A stretch of DNA of 64,000 nucleotides from an uncultured Clostridia bacterium. Lineage in GTDB: Bacteria; Bacillota; Clostridia; TANB77; CAG-508. Within the stretch, counting starts at the first letter, position 1; the number at the start of each line of letters is the position of its first letter. The translations under genes were made by a program, and so were the position numbers. Shown in pieces: positions 42,011 to 49,773 of the stretch. The notes beneath the pieces are model-generated. The model did no database searches and was not told where the DNA came from. It saw only the letters and a list, made by a program, of their open reading frames with translations. The DNA lies in the NCBI GenBank assembly GCA_934133165.1, contig CAKPAW010000005.1:62001-126000 (forward strand), read 5' to 3'.

Positions 42011-43456
42011 ATGGATATATGGAATTATCACGATACAAAAATGCAAGAATTAAAACAACTATATAATAAAATATCAAAACAAACACAGAACAGACTTCAG
42101 GAAATCTCTGATACATTTAATTTTACATCAGAAAATATCTATAATATAGCTGATAATAAAATTAAGAAAAGAATAAATACATATATAGAACAATGGAAAG
42201 AACAAGGATTATTAAAGAATAATAACTATTTTACTGCATTAGCAAACAATATTTATAAAAGAACAAGAGTAAAAAATAGTGAAATATTAGAATTACTAAT
42301 TTATAGTGCATATATAGAAGAACAAAGCAAATTAGAAGAACAAGAAAAACAAATAATGTATGAAGATGCCAATTATTACTATGAACAAGGACAACAAGAA
42401 GTAAATAAAAAGAAAAAGCCATCAATATTAGCGATGGCTTTATTTCTTGCATTATTAGACCAACCTAATTATAGTGGATTTAATTGGAAACAATACATTG
42501 AAGCTACAATACAATATAATGCACAACAAATATATAAGCAAGCAATTTTAAATATACAACAACAAAAAGATCTAGAAATCGATTCTAGTGAGTTCCAAAC
42601 GATAATAAATAGACAAAACAATCAAAAACTTAATATAAATAATGACAAAATATCAGGTGCAGTTGATTTACAAATGATAGGACTAAATAATCTAGCAAAA
42701 GTAGAAGGAATAAAAGAAGTAATGGAAGATAATTCCAAAGTTAGATTTATTGCAGTAGAAGATGATAAAACAACATTAATGTGTGATAGTTTAAATAATC
42801 AAGAGTTTTATATTAACAAAGAAAATGTATTTGATAGATATTATGGAGAAAATCAGAAAGAACTGAAATTACAAAAGATTAGGTGCAAAGGATTAGTATT
42901 AGGATTAAATTTACCACCTATTCAACATCACATTCATTTTTGCCGTTCAACTATTGTATATAATAGTAATTATAAGAGCAAAGATTTTAAAAATGGAAAT
43001 GTTTTGGGAGAAGAACAATACAAATCATTAAAACAGTATCTAAAAAGTATGTCTTATAAAATTAACTCAAAATTATATAATAATGAAAAATTATCAGAAG
43101 AAGATAAGGAATATATACAAAATTTAGATAATGCATTAAAAGGAATGCCAATATATAAAGGTTGGGTTAAAAGATGTGTTTATGTAAGAGATAGCGAAGA
43201 TGTCTCAAATATATTGTCTATATTCAATAATGAACAAAAAATAGGACACTGGAATAGTTACATATCTTCAGCGTTAGGTGTATATGATATAAATTTTAAA
43301 ATGATAATGAAAATAAAGTCTAAGACTGGAAGAAACCTATCTACATTGAATGATGAAGGTGGAGGAGAAATATTATTTATGAGAAATACAGATTTTCAAC
43401 TAATTGACATAAAAAATAAAAATGGTATAATATATGTTAAATTGGAGGAATTATAG
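42011..43456 (+). CDS. Minor head protein with C-terminal ADP-ribosyltransferase-like domain
   Basis: 481 residues. The first 350 residues are helical with the SPP1-gp7-like end (VRFIAVEDDKTTLMCDSLNN, LPPIQHHIHFCRSTI). The last 110 residues have the ART layout: Arg in GWVKRCVYVRDS, Ser-rich HWNSYISSALGVYD, and GGGEILFMRNTDFQ with the terminal Glu of the ExE motif; the first position of ExE is Gly here. A phage-head ART could modify a host protein during entry, but the altered ExE leaves activity in doubt. Confidence 0.8.
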   Translation: MDIWNYHDTKMQELKQLYNKISKQTQNRLQEISDTFNFTSENIYNIADNKIKKRINTYIEQWKEQGLLKNNNYFTALANNIYKRTRVKNSEILELLIYSAYIEEQSKLEEQEKQIMYEDANYYYEQGQQEVNKKKKPSILAMALFLALLDQPNYSGFNWKQYIEATIQYNAQQIYKQAILNIQQQKDLEIDSSEFQTIINRQNNQKLNINNDKISGAVDLQMIGLNNLAKVEGIKEVMEDNSKVRFIAVEDDKTTLMCDSLNNQEFYINKENVFDRYYGENQKELKLQKIRCKGLVLGLNLPPIQHHIHFCRSTIVYNSNYKSKDFKNGNVLGEEQYKSLKQYLKSMSYKINSKLYNNEKLSEEDKEYIQNLDNALKGMPIYKGWVKRCVYVRDSEDVSNILSIFNNEQKIGHWNSYISSALGVYDINFKMIMKIKSKTGRNLSTLNDEGGGEILFMRNTDFQLIDIKNKNGIIYVKLEEL

Positions 43457-43457
43457 T

Positions 43458-43613
43458 ATGGAAAAGCAAGATAGAAAAATAGAATTAACTAAACAAGAAA
43501 AAGTAAGTAGTTTAGAAGCAAAATTTTGGAACGATAAACAAGAAATAGATAAAAATACACCACTTATGAAGAAAATTGAAAAAATATGTAAAGATATAGA
43601 TTTTAATAATTAA
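43458..43613 (+). CDS. Small phage protein, 51 aa
   Basis: Highly charged and helical, beginning MEKQDRKIELTKQEK, with one Trp and one Cys. It starts one base after the previous stop, with GGAGGAAT upstream. Unknown function. Confidence 0.55.
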   Translation: MEKQDRKIELTKQEKVSSLEAKFWNDKQEIDKNTPLMKKIEKICKDIDFNN

Positions 43614-43617
43614 AGAT

Positions 43618-43646
43618 AGCACTTACTAACAAGTAGGTGCTTTTAT
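43618..43646 (+). terminator. Hairpin with T-run in the late operon
   Basis: AGCACTTACT/AGTAGGTGCT then TTTATT. Same family as the hairpins at 38258, 40091 and 49371. Confidence 0.7.
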
Positions 43647-43666
43647 TATGGAAAGAAGGTGGAAAT

Positions 43667-43882
43667 ATGAAAGAAACATTAACACCAGTTGGAAAAGAAA
43701 ATGTAAAGAAATCAATTATAGCAATAGGACAAGAATTAATAGAAAGAGCAGATGATATAACAAATGATTTAAAATTTGTTGCAAATATAGAAATTAATGC
43801 AAAATTGACAGTAGATGAAGTAACTAACTTCGATATAAAGAAAAATTATATAGCAAGATTTGAAGAGAAGGAGGAAAAATAA
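43667..43882 (+). CDS. Small phage protein, 71 aa
   Basis: It reads MKETLTPVGKENVKKSI and IEINAKLTVDEVTNFDIKKNY; small proteins of this sort lie between head genes in clostridial phages. Unknown function. AAGGTGG precedes the start. Confidence 0.6.
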   Translation: MKETLTPVGKENVKKSIIAIGQELIERADDITNDLKFVANIEINAKLTVDEVTNFDIKKNYIARFEEKEEK

Positions 43883-43883
43883 T

Positions 43884-43991
43884 ATGTATATAAATCCATT
43901 TTGGTGTGGAGTAATAGCTACAGTATTAACAGAATTAGCAGGAATGATAATATTTGTAATATATTGCGATATAAAAGTAAAAAATAAATAA
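43884..43991 (+). CDS. Small membrane protein, 35 aa
   Basis: MYINPFWCGVIATVLTE, then a hydrophobic stretch to IVFVIYC-like end: one membrane helix. GAGGAGG precedes the start. Similar tiny membrane proteins are found before scaffold genes in related phages; role unknown. Confidence 0.55.
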   Translation: MYINPFWCGVIATVLTELAGMIIFVIYCDIKVKNK

Positions 43992-44021
43992 GTTATTAAC
44001 ATTTTATAATTATAAATTTTT

Positions 44022-44047
44022 AGACGTAGACGTACGTCTATTTTTTA
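44022..44047 (+). terminator. Terminator before the scaffold gene
   Basis: TAGACGT / ACGTCTA pair around a short loop and are followed by TTTTTT. The 100 bp that follow, up to the scaffold start, contain two copies of CCGTAAAA and no gene. Confidence 0.65.
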
Positions 44048-44153
44048 TGCCCTAGATATGGCTTTAAACTGTCTATTTTTGTATGGTTAGACTTCCGTAA
44101 AAAGTCAAATAGTTTGGTTATAACAACCGTAAAAGTTAAGGAGGAAATTCGTT

Positions 44154-44717
44154 ATGGAAGGTAATGAAGAAGTAAAAACAAATATGGAATCTACTGCCGA
44201 GAGTGTAGAAAAAGTTGAAACATCAAACGTAGAAGAAAATAAAGAAAAAACTTTTACAAGAGATGAAGTAAATAAAATAATTAATGCTGAAAAGCAAAAG
44301 GAAAGACAAGCAATTTTAGAAGAAATGGAAGCTAAAAAAGCAGAAGCTGATAAACTTGCAAAAATGGATGAAGACCAAAAGAAGTCTTATGAATTAGAGC
44401 AAGAAAGAGCTAGGGCTAATAAGGCCGAAAATGAACTAAATGCTTATAGACTAAAAGACGAGACAATTCGTCAAGCAAGTCAAAGAGGTATTTCATTAGG
44501 ATATATAGAAACTATTGATTTTTCAAGAGAAACTGCTGAAAGTATCAATTCAAAATTAGACATATTTGAAAGAGTATCAAAAGCAGATAGAGAGAAAGCA
44601 ATAAATGAATATTCTAAAGAACCTACTCCAAAAACAGGAGATTCAATTGAAGGTTCTAAACCAGAAAGTCAAATGACTTATGAAGAACTTTGCAAACTAT
44701 CAAAATATAAAAATTAA
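44154..44717 (+). CDS. Capsid scaffold protein (DUF4355)
   Basis: 187 residues, acidic and helical. FTRDEVNKIINAEKQKERQ, then YELEQERARANKAENELNAY and ETIRQASQRGISLGYIE are typical of DUF4355 scaffolds. It guides procapsid assembly and sits directly before the capsid gene. AAGGAGG precedes the start. Confidence 0.92.
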   Translation: MEGNEEVKTNMESTAESVEKVETSNVEENKEKTFTRDEVNKIINAEKQKERQAILEEMEAKKAEADKLAKMDEDQKKSYELEQERARANKAENELNAYRLKDETIRQASQRGISLGYIETIDFSRETAESINSKLDIFERVSKADREKAINEYSKEPTPKTGDSIEGSKPESQMTYEELCKLSKYKN

Positions 44718-44736
44718 AAGAAAGAAGGTATAAAAA

Positions 44737-45930
44737 ATGGCAGATTATACAAGTACAGGAACATTTAACAAAAAATATTTTAATGAAAGAGCATTTGGTG
44801 CTTATTATGACACAATTCCACAAGAAAGATTAAACTTATTAATAAAATCAGGAGTATTACAAGGAAACAATAAAATAAGAGAAATGTTTGCATCACAAAC
44901 TGGTGCTGAATATGGAATAATTCCAATGATAGGAAGATTAAAAGGTAAACCAGTAAATTATGATGGAAAAACCCCATATGGTGAAGGAAAAACATTACCA
45001 ACATATAAACAAGGAGTTGTTGTAATTGGTAGAAAGGATAAATTCTATGAGGATGATTTTACATATGATGTAACATCTAAAAAAGACTTTATGAGCCAAG
45101 TTGCAGACCAACTAGGAGATTATTGGGATAGTGCATGGGAAGATGTATTATTAATTATAACAAAAGCATTATTCTCTATGAAATCTGATGCAGGCAAAGT
45201 TTTTGCATCAAAACATACATATGATATATCAGGAAAAACAGAATCAGCAGTAGCTGAAACTACATTAAACACAGCATTACAAAAAGCATGTGGTGATAGA
45301 AGAAGAAACTTTAAATTAGCAGTAGCAAATTCTGTAATAGTAACAAATCTAGAAGGCAAAAAGTTAGTAACAAATTTAAGATATAATGATCCAAATGGAA
45401 TTGAAAGAGAATTAAACGTTTATACATGGAATGGAAAATTATTAATTGAATATGACGAAATAACAGAAGAAGAAGGAGACCCAGTATATACTAAAACTTC
45501 TGATTCAGCTATAGAAGAAGGAAAGACATATTATACTAAAAGCGGTTCAGGAGCTGGTACAAAATACACTCCAGTAGAAAGCCCAGCAGTAGGAGACATT
45601 GGAAACTACTATGAAGTTACAGGATACGGAGATTCTAAATACGTTACTTATGTTTTCGGTAAAGGAGCATTTGATTACGAAGATTTAGGAGCAAAAGTAC
45701 CTCATGAAATGGATAGAGATGCTGATGCTGATAGAGATTACTTATATGAAAGACAAAGAAAGGTAATGGCTCCTCATGGAATTAGTTACTTAATGAAAAA
45801 TCAAGCAACAGATTCTCCAACAGATGAAGAATTAGCAGATGGAGCAAACTGGGATTTAGTAGTAGGTTCTGATGGAAATACATATAACCATAAAGAAATT
45901 GCTATAGCAAGGATAATCTCAAAAGGATAG
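44737..45930 (+). CDS. Major capsid protein with an inserted surface domain
   Basis: 397 residues. The fold core includes IIPMIGRLKGKPVNYDG, YKQGVVVIGRKDKFYEDDFT and the C-terminal GISYLMKNQ. Between about residues 248 and 295 is an insertion, YTKTSDSAIEEGKTYYTK and YTPVESPAVGDIGNYYEV, a small repeat-like domain seen in phage capsid and tail proteins that probably decorates the surface. It should be the most highly expressed late gene. Confidence 0.92.
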   Translation: MADYTSTGTFNKKYFNERAFGAYYDTIPQERLNLLIKSGVLQGNNKIREMFASQTGAEYGIIPMIGRLKGKPVNYDGKTPYGEGKTLPTYKQGVVVIGRKDKFYEDDFTYDVTSKKDFMSQVADQLGDYWDSAWEDVLLIITKALFSMKSDAGKVFASKHTYDISGKTESAVAETTLNTALQKACGDRRRNFKLAVANSVIVTNLEGKKLVTNLRYNDPNGIERELNVYTWNGKLLIEYDEITEEEGDPVYTKTSDSAIEEGKTYYTKSGSGAGTKYTPVESPAVGDIGNYYEVTGYGDSKYVTYVFGKGAFDYEDLGAKVPHEMDRDADADRDYLYERQRKVMAPHGISYLMKNQATDSPTDEELADGANWDLVVGSDGNTYNHKEIAIARIISKG

Positions 45931-45948
45931 TAGAAAGGAAGGCAATAG

Positions 45949-46236
45949 ATGTTAGAACAAATTAAAAAAAGATTAGGAGCAAATTATATTGAAAATACAG
46001 AAGATATAATAAAAGACATCATAGCAGATATGACTTCTATTGCCTGTGATGCTTCTAATCGTAAAGAAACTGATAAAAAATTATTTCCATATATAAAAAA
46101 AGCTGTTATTTCCGAATACAATGCAAGAGGTGCAGAAGGTCTTTTATCAAGAAATGAAGGAAGTATTTCCTCATCATTCAATGATATAGAAAAGAAACTA
46201 CGAATAGATGTAGTTTCAATAAGGATATTCAAGTAA
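45949..46236 (+). CDS. Head-tail connector (gp6-like)
   Basis: 95 residues, position and size as in HK97 gp6/SPP1 gp15 adaptors. Helical, with the conserved end VVSIRIFK. GGAAGG precedes the start, and it shares one base with the next gene. Confidence 0.8.
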   Translation: MLEQIKKRLGANYIENTEDIIKDIIADMTSIACDASNRKETDKKLFPYIKKAVISEYNARGAEGLLSRNEGSISSSFNDIEKKLRIDVVSIRIFK

Positions 46237-46565
46237 TGTTATTACGAGATTTAACAAAAGTACATATATCAGAATATGAAGAGATAGAAGACCACGGAGA
46301 AACAGAAAAAAAATGGAAATATAAAAGCATAGCTTGGCTAAATATGCAACAAGACGTAAACGAACTAGACAAAAAGTCTACAGGAGAAGTAGATTATAGT
46401 ATTTATAAAGGCAGAAGTACAAGAGATTATGAGATACAAAAAGGTGACGGAGTATCATTCGAAGACGTCTCAAAATTAGAGGAATTTATTCCTGAATATA
46501 GAGTATTAGATAAAAATAAAATAGGAAATACGTATGTATATAGAATGGAGAAAATGCAAAAATGA
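46236..46565 (+). CDS. Head closure protein
   Basis: 109 residues, mostly beta, following the connector as in SPP1 gp16-type stoppers. It has VDYSIYKGRSTRDYEIQKGDGV and TYVYRMEKM. Its start overlaps the connector stop, and its stop overlaps the gp10-like start (ATGA). Confidence 0.7.
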   Translation: MLLRDLTKVHISEYEEIEDHGETEKKWKYKSIAWLNMQQDVNELDKKSTGEVDYSIYKGRSTRDYEIQKGDGVSFEDVSKLEEFIPEYRVLDKNKIGNTYVYRMEKMQK

Positions 46566-47099
46566 TAAGCTGTGATATAAAAATAAAACATAATTTCAAA
46601 GATATTAATGCCATAATTCAAAAACTACCACAAACTGCAAAAATAATAACTGAAGATATACTAAAAAATATTCAGGGGTATGCAGTAAAATTAGAAAAAG
46701 GCCATAAAGAAGATGGTATAATAGTAGAAATGATAGATATGTCTACAAAAGAAGTAAAAGGAAGGGTTTATGCTGCCCCTTCTAAATTTATGACTGAAAA
46801 TGGGCAATCTTATTTATGGTTTGAATACTTTGGTACAGGACAATGGGCAGAACAAGAACATATAGGAAAAACAAAACACTTTATTGAATCAGGTTATACA
46901 GAATGGTATATACCTATAAACAAAGTAGGAAGAACATTAAATTATCCTATTGTAACAATAAGTGGAAAACAATTTTATGTAGCAGTTCGGAGCAAAAGCA
47001 AATCATTTTTTAGGAGATGCAGAATTTAAAAGTAGAAATGAAAATACAGAAATAGTTAAAGAAAAACTGAATGAAATGTTAAAGGAGTGTACAAAATGA
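46562..47099 (+). CDS. HK97-gp10-like tail component, read with a +1 shift at CGG
   Basis: 178 residues if C46988 is skipped. Part one (142 codons) has FEYFGTGQWAEQEHIG (FGTG motif of gp10-like proteins). Part two, GAKANHFLGDAEFKSRNENTE, then KLNEMLKEC, is the usual C-terminus of the family (GxKAxxFxxxA). In the straight frame the protein ends at 47029 with a nonsense tail and 66 bases stay empty. In the shifted frame the stop TGA (47097-47099) overlaps the ATG of the next gene as ATGA, the normal late-gene coupling. Confidence 0.85.
46988..46990 (+). other. CGG codon at +1 frame change (gp10-like gene)
   Basis: Context GTT CGG AGC; GTT [C] GGA GCA AAA gives VGAKAN and restores the C-terminus and the ATGA overlap. 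Confidence 0.7.
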
Positions 47100-47485
47100 A
47101 AGATTTAAGTATAAAAGAGTTTAGCGATTTAGTATATGAAAAGCTAGAAAATTTGTATAAAAATAAACCAATTTTAAGTAATCCAAATACAGAAAGTAAA
47201 TTTCCTATATTGGAATTACACACACCTTTAAAATCAGTAAATTTAACAGAAAATGCATTTTCTATTCGTTCTACATTTCAAATTTCAATAACTTGTTGGA
47301 ATGAAAAACAAAGACAAGCAATGCAAATGACAGACGAAGTTGATATAAAGCTTCAAGAACTTAATTTTATAAGGACAAATACCAGTCCTGCAGTATATGA
47401 TCCTATATTGCAAAAATACGGTATAACAATAACTTTTGAAGTTCGTTATAATTCTATAACGAGCTCTTTTAATTTTATAAGATAA
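47096..47485 (+). CDS. Tail terminator/completion protein
   Basis: 129 residues. Position after the gp10-like gene, size and NAFSIRSTFQISITCWNEKQRQAMQMTDEVD fit the gp17/tail completion group. Its start codon overlaps the shifted-frame stop of the gp10-like gene; AAGGAGTG is the ribosome site. Confidence 0.75.
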   Translation: MKDLSIKEFSDLVYEKLENLYKNKPILSNPNTESKFPILELHTPLKSVNLTENAFSIRSTFQISITCWNEKQRQAMQMTDEVDIKLQELNFIRTNTSPAVYDPILQKYGITITFEVRYNSITSSFNFIR

Positions 47486-47501
47486 TAAGGAGGTATAAAA
47501 A

Positions 47502-47990
47502 ATGGAAGATGCAGAAGTAACACCAAAAACAACAACACCACAAGTTGCAATGAAAGCAAAGGTATCTTATTCAACAACATTAACAGGAGATAGAATAAGT
47601 ATAGGTTATGTTCAAAAAGTAGGTCAATTAAAAACTTTAAAAGAAGGACAAACATATAGTGCTCTAGATTTAGAAGAAGAAAGAATGGCAAAAGGAAAAA
47701 GAAAAGCAGAGACAGTAGATATTGAAATGATGTTTATTCAAGAAACACATAAATCAATTAAAGCAATAGCAGATGCAGATACAACTATATTCTTATTCTT
47801 AGAGTATCCAGAAACAACAGCATCAGTTGCTAACAAACCATTAGTTCAGACTGTAAAATGTACTGTAGATATTGCAGGACAAGAGATGAACGATGGGGAC
47901 TTTATAAAGGATACTATGAGAGTATATAAAGAGTCAAATGTAGTAGAAACAGATGGATACCCTATAGAAGGAGATTCGACAAAATTTTAA
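47502..47990 (+). CDS. Major tail tube protein
   Basis: 162 residues. MEDAEVTPKTTTPQVA, KTLKEGQTYSALDLEEERMAKGKRK and GDFIKDTMRVYKESN fit small siphovirus tail tube proteins. AAGGAGGT precedes the start; a hairpin with T-rich tail follows (47996-48020). Confidence 0.82.
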   Translation: MEDAEVTPKTTTPQVAMKAKVSYSTTLTGDRISIGYVQKVGQLKTLKEGQTYSALDLEEERMAKGKRKAETVDIEMMFIQETHKSIKAIADADTTIFLFLEYPETTASVANKPLVQTVKCTVDIAGQEMNDGDFIKDTMRVYKESNVVETDGYPIEGDSTKF

Positions 47991-47995
47991 TAAGG

Positions 47996-48020
47996 GAAGG
48001 CTGAAAAGTCTTCTCTCTTT
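47996..48020 (+). terminator. Hairpin after the tail tube gene
   Basis: GAAGGCT/AGTCTTC stem followed by CTCTTTT. Partial termination would lower expression of the tail chaperones relative to the tube. Confidence 0.5.
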
Positions 48021-48039
48021 TGCAAAGGAGAGAAATTAA

Positions 48040-48486
48040 ATGATAATAGAAACAAAAAATAAAACAATTAATTTAGTACTAAAAACAAGAAAAATAGTAG
48101 AAATAGCTAATCTACTAAAAAACAAAAACTTCGAAGAAGTATTTACAAAAGCATACTCTATATTAGATGGAGAAGCACTTTCAAAAATAATATTTAAATT
48201 AGCAGAAGATGAAGAAGGTAAAAATGCATTTACATCATCAAATGAAGTATATGATTTTATAGATGATTGTAGAACAGAAGGAATAACAATAAATGATTTA
48301 TATGAAAAGATTGCAGAGGCTTTGAATGATGAGGGTTTTTTCAAAAAGAAAATGAACAAGAGAGAACTAAAAGAAATGATATCAAATCCTTTATTAACAA
48401 TGAATATGAACGAGTTAATTCGAAAATCAGCAGAGACAGCTATAGGGGAAATAGCAAAACAAGAATTTCAAACTCACATGGATTAG
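48040..48486 (+). CDS. Tail assembly chaperone (gpG-like)
   Basis: 148 residues. KNKTINLVLKTRKIVEIANLLKNK is the usual start of this family. It contains a slippery heptamer T TTT TTC (48336-48342), in the zero frame, followed by AAA AAG. From there a -1 frame stays open to 48824, so a gpG-T fusion can be made. Confidence 0.82.
   Translation: MIIETKNKTINLVLKTRKIVEIANLLKNKNFEEVFTKAYSILDGEALSKIIFKLAEDEEGKNAFTSSNEVYDFIDDCRTEGITINDLYEKIAEALNDEGFFKKKMNKRELKEMISNPLLTMNMNELIRKSAETAIGEIAKQEFQTHMD
48336..48342 (+). other. -1 slippery heptamer T_TTT_TTC
   Basis: The heptamer is in the correct phase in the gpG-like frame (codons GGT TTT TTC). The -1 frame is open from here through 48824 without a stop. 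A second slip motif, C AAA AAG, follows at once. Confidence 0.6.
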
Positions 48487-48542
48487 ATGATATTATATTA
48501 GACATAAAAAAATCTAATAATCTAGTTGAATTAATTTATTCG

Positions 48543-48824
48543 ATGGAACCATTGGCTTATTATTTTGATATGAAGCCACATGAGTTCTGGAATAGTAGAT
48601 ATATAGAAATTAATAAATATTGTCAAGCACATTTAATTAAGACAATGGATGATTTAAAAAGGGAAATAATTCTTCAAGAAGCGGTAACTAATAAATTAAT
48701 AGCAGGTGATTGCATGAATCAAAATGCAAAAATTATATTAATAAAAGATAATTATCCAGAACTTTTTAAAGAAAATGAAGAAGAACAAAGCTTAGAAGAA
48801 CAAAGAAGAATTTTTAAAGGATAA
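48543..48824 (+). CDS. gpT-like part of the tail chaperone, made by -1 frameshift
   Basis: The frame encodes LAYYFDMKPHEFWNSRYIEI, then an acidic end. W-x-S-rich small ORFs of this kind follow tail chaperone genes and lie before the tape measure. The ATG at 48543 has no ribosome site, while the frame is open upstream into the gpG-like gene, so it is probably only made as the C-terminal part of a fusion protein. Confidence 0.7.
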   Translation: MEPLAYYFDMKPHEFWNSRYIEINKYCQAHLIKTMDDLKREIILQEAVTNKLIAGDCMNQNAKIILIKDNYPELFKENEEEQSLEEQRRIFKG

Positions 48825-48851
48825 TATAAAAAATCTAAAACTATCGCAAGA

Positions 48852-48885
48852 AATGACAAATTTCGACAATAAAATATGCTATAAT
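48852..48885 (+). promoter_or_regulatory. Spo0A-box promoter of the TM2 gene
   Basis: AATGACA (48852-48858) lies 21 nt before TATAAT (48880-48885), and a perfect TTCGACA (48862-48868) follows it exactly 10 bp later. Tandem boxes one helical turn apart are typical of Spo0A sites. Because the perfect box lies in the spacer, the effect could be repression. Confidence 0.45.
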
Positions 48886-48917
48886 ACGACATATAAAAAT
48901 AAAAGGAGGAATTTGTT

Positions 48918-49283
48918 ATGGAACAAACAGAAGTAGCAACTAAATTTTGCAAATATTGTGGACAAAAAATACCAATGGATGCAGTAATGTGTATACATTG
49001 TGGCAGACAAGTAGAAGAATTAAAAAGTTCACAATCACAAGTAGTGATAAATAATACGAATACAAATGTAAATAGAAATATTAATCAAAGATATAGTAGA
49101 CAAAAAAATAAATGGGTAGCATTATTGCTTTGCATATTTTTAGGATTTCTAGGAGCTCATAAATTTTATGAAGAAAAAATATTACTTGGAATAGTTTATT
49201 TATGTACTTTTGGATTATTTGGAATTGGATTAGTAATCGATTTTTTTTCATTATTATTTAAACCAAATCCATATTGTGTATAG
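48918..49283 (+). CDS. Zinc-ribbon TM2-domain membrane protein
   Basis: 121 residues. N-terminal zinc ribbon FCKYCGQKI and MCIHCGRQV, an Asn-rich linker, then a TM2 domain (NKWVALLLCIFLGFLGAHKFYEE and two membrane helices). It is not a virion gene; it is inserted in the tail operon with its own promoter and terminator (49371), so it is a lysogen-expressed accessory gene. Confidence 0.85.
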   Translation: MEQTEVATKFCKYCGQKIPMDAVMCIHCGRQVEELKSSQSQVVINNTNTNVNRNINQRYSRQKNKWVALLLCIFLGFLGAHKFYEEKILLGIVYLCTFGLFGIGLVIDFFSLLFKPNPYCV

Positions 49284-49370
49284 AAAAAATTACTAATAAG
49301 AGGTAAAAGGATAAAATTGACTATATTTTTTATTAAAAAACAAGAAAATACTGAAATATTAATAAGTAAA

Positions 49371-49397
49371 ACACTTACTTAGGTAGGTGTTTTTTTA
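49371..49397 (+). terminator. Terminator after the TM2 gene
   Basis: ACACTTACTT/AGGTAGGTGT with seven T, the same type of hairpin as at 40091. Confidence 0.8.
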
Positions 49398-49434
49398 TTA
49401 TGTAAAAATTTTTTATAAAATTTCAAAACACTTC

Positions 49435-49471
49435 TTGACATTATGACGTCATTATGATATTATGACGTCAT
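49435..49471 (+). promoter_or_regulatory. Promoter with two ATGACGTCAT operators
   Basis: TTGACA (49435-49440), 17-nt spacer, TATTAT (49458-49463). The 10-bp palindrome ATGACGTCAT occurs at 49443-49452 (spacer) and 49462-49471 (overlapping the end of the -10). It directly precedes the RHH gene, so autoregulation is very likely. Confidence 0.8.
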
Positions 49472-49481
49472 AGAAAGAGAG

Positions 49482-49625
49482 GTGAGAAAAATAAAACAAA
49501 CAACAATAAGGATTGATGACGAGTTGCTAAAACAAGTAAAATATAAACTTATAGAAGAAAATAAATCGTTCAATGAATATGTTTTAGAACTTATCAAAAA
49601 AGACTTAGATAAGTCCAATAAATAA
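49482..49625 (+). CDS. Ribbon-helix-helix regulator, 47 aa
   Basis: KQTTIRIDDELLKQVKYKLI and SFNEYVLELIKKDL form a full Arc-type RHH domain. The start is unusual: GTG at 49482 overlaps the AGAGAGGTG ribosome site, and the in-frame codon at the right distance from it is ATA (49491). It probably binds the ATGACGTCAT operators and controls the 49482-51608 accessory block. Confidence 0.75.
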   Translation: MRKIKQTTIRIDDELLKQVKYKLIEENKSFNEYVLELIKKDLDKSNK

Positions 49626-49629
49626 AAGA

Positions 49630-49760
49630 AAGGCACAGTTGTAAGGAACTTTGGTCGGTTAACATACAACTATACCTTGGACTAGAGATTAACTCTATCT
49701 ATGAAATATTATATCATAGAATTAGAGAAATCTCAACTTAAAATACAAAAAATAAGGGAG
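49630..49760 (+). promoter_or_regulatory. Structured leader before the 49774 gene
   Basis: No gene is present. AGTTGTA/TACAACT pair around a 20-nt loop (49639-49670), and a long hairpin follows: GAGATT...AATCTC enclosing ACTCTA/TAGAG and CTATGA/TCATAG (49687-49736). It may be a regulatory leader or small RNA under the RHH promoter. Confidence 0.4.
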
Positions 49761-49773
49761 GTTTCTTTTTATT

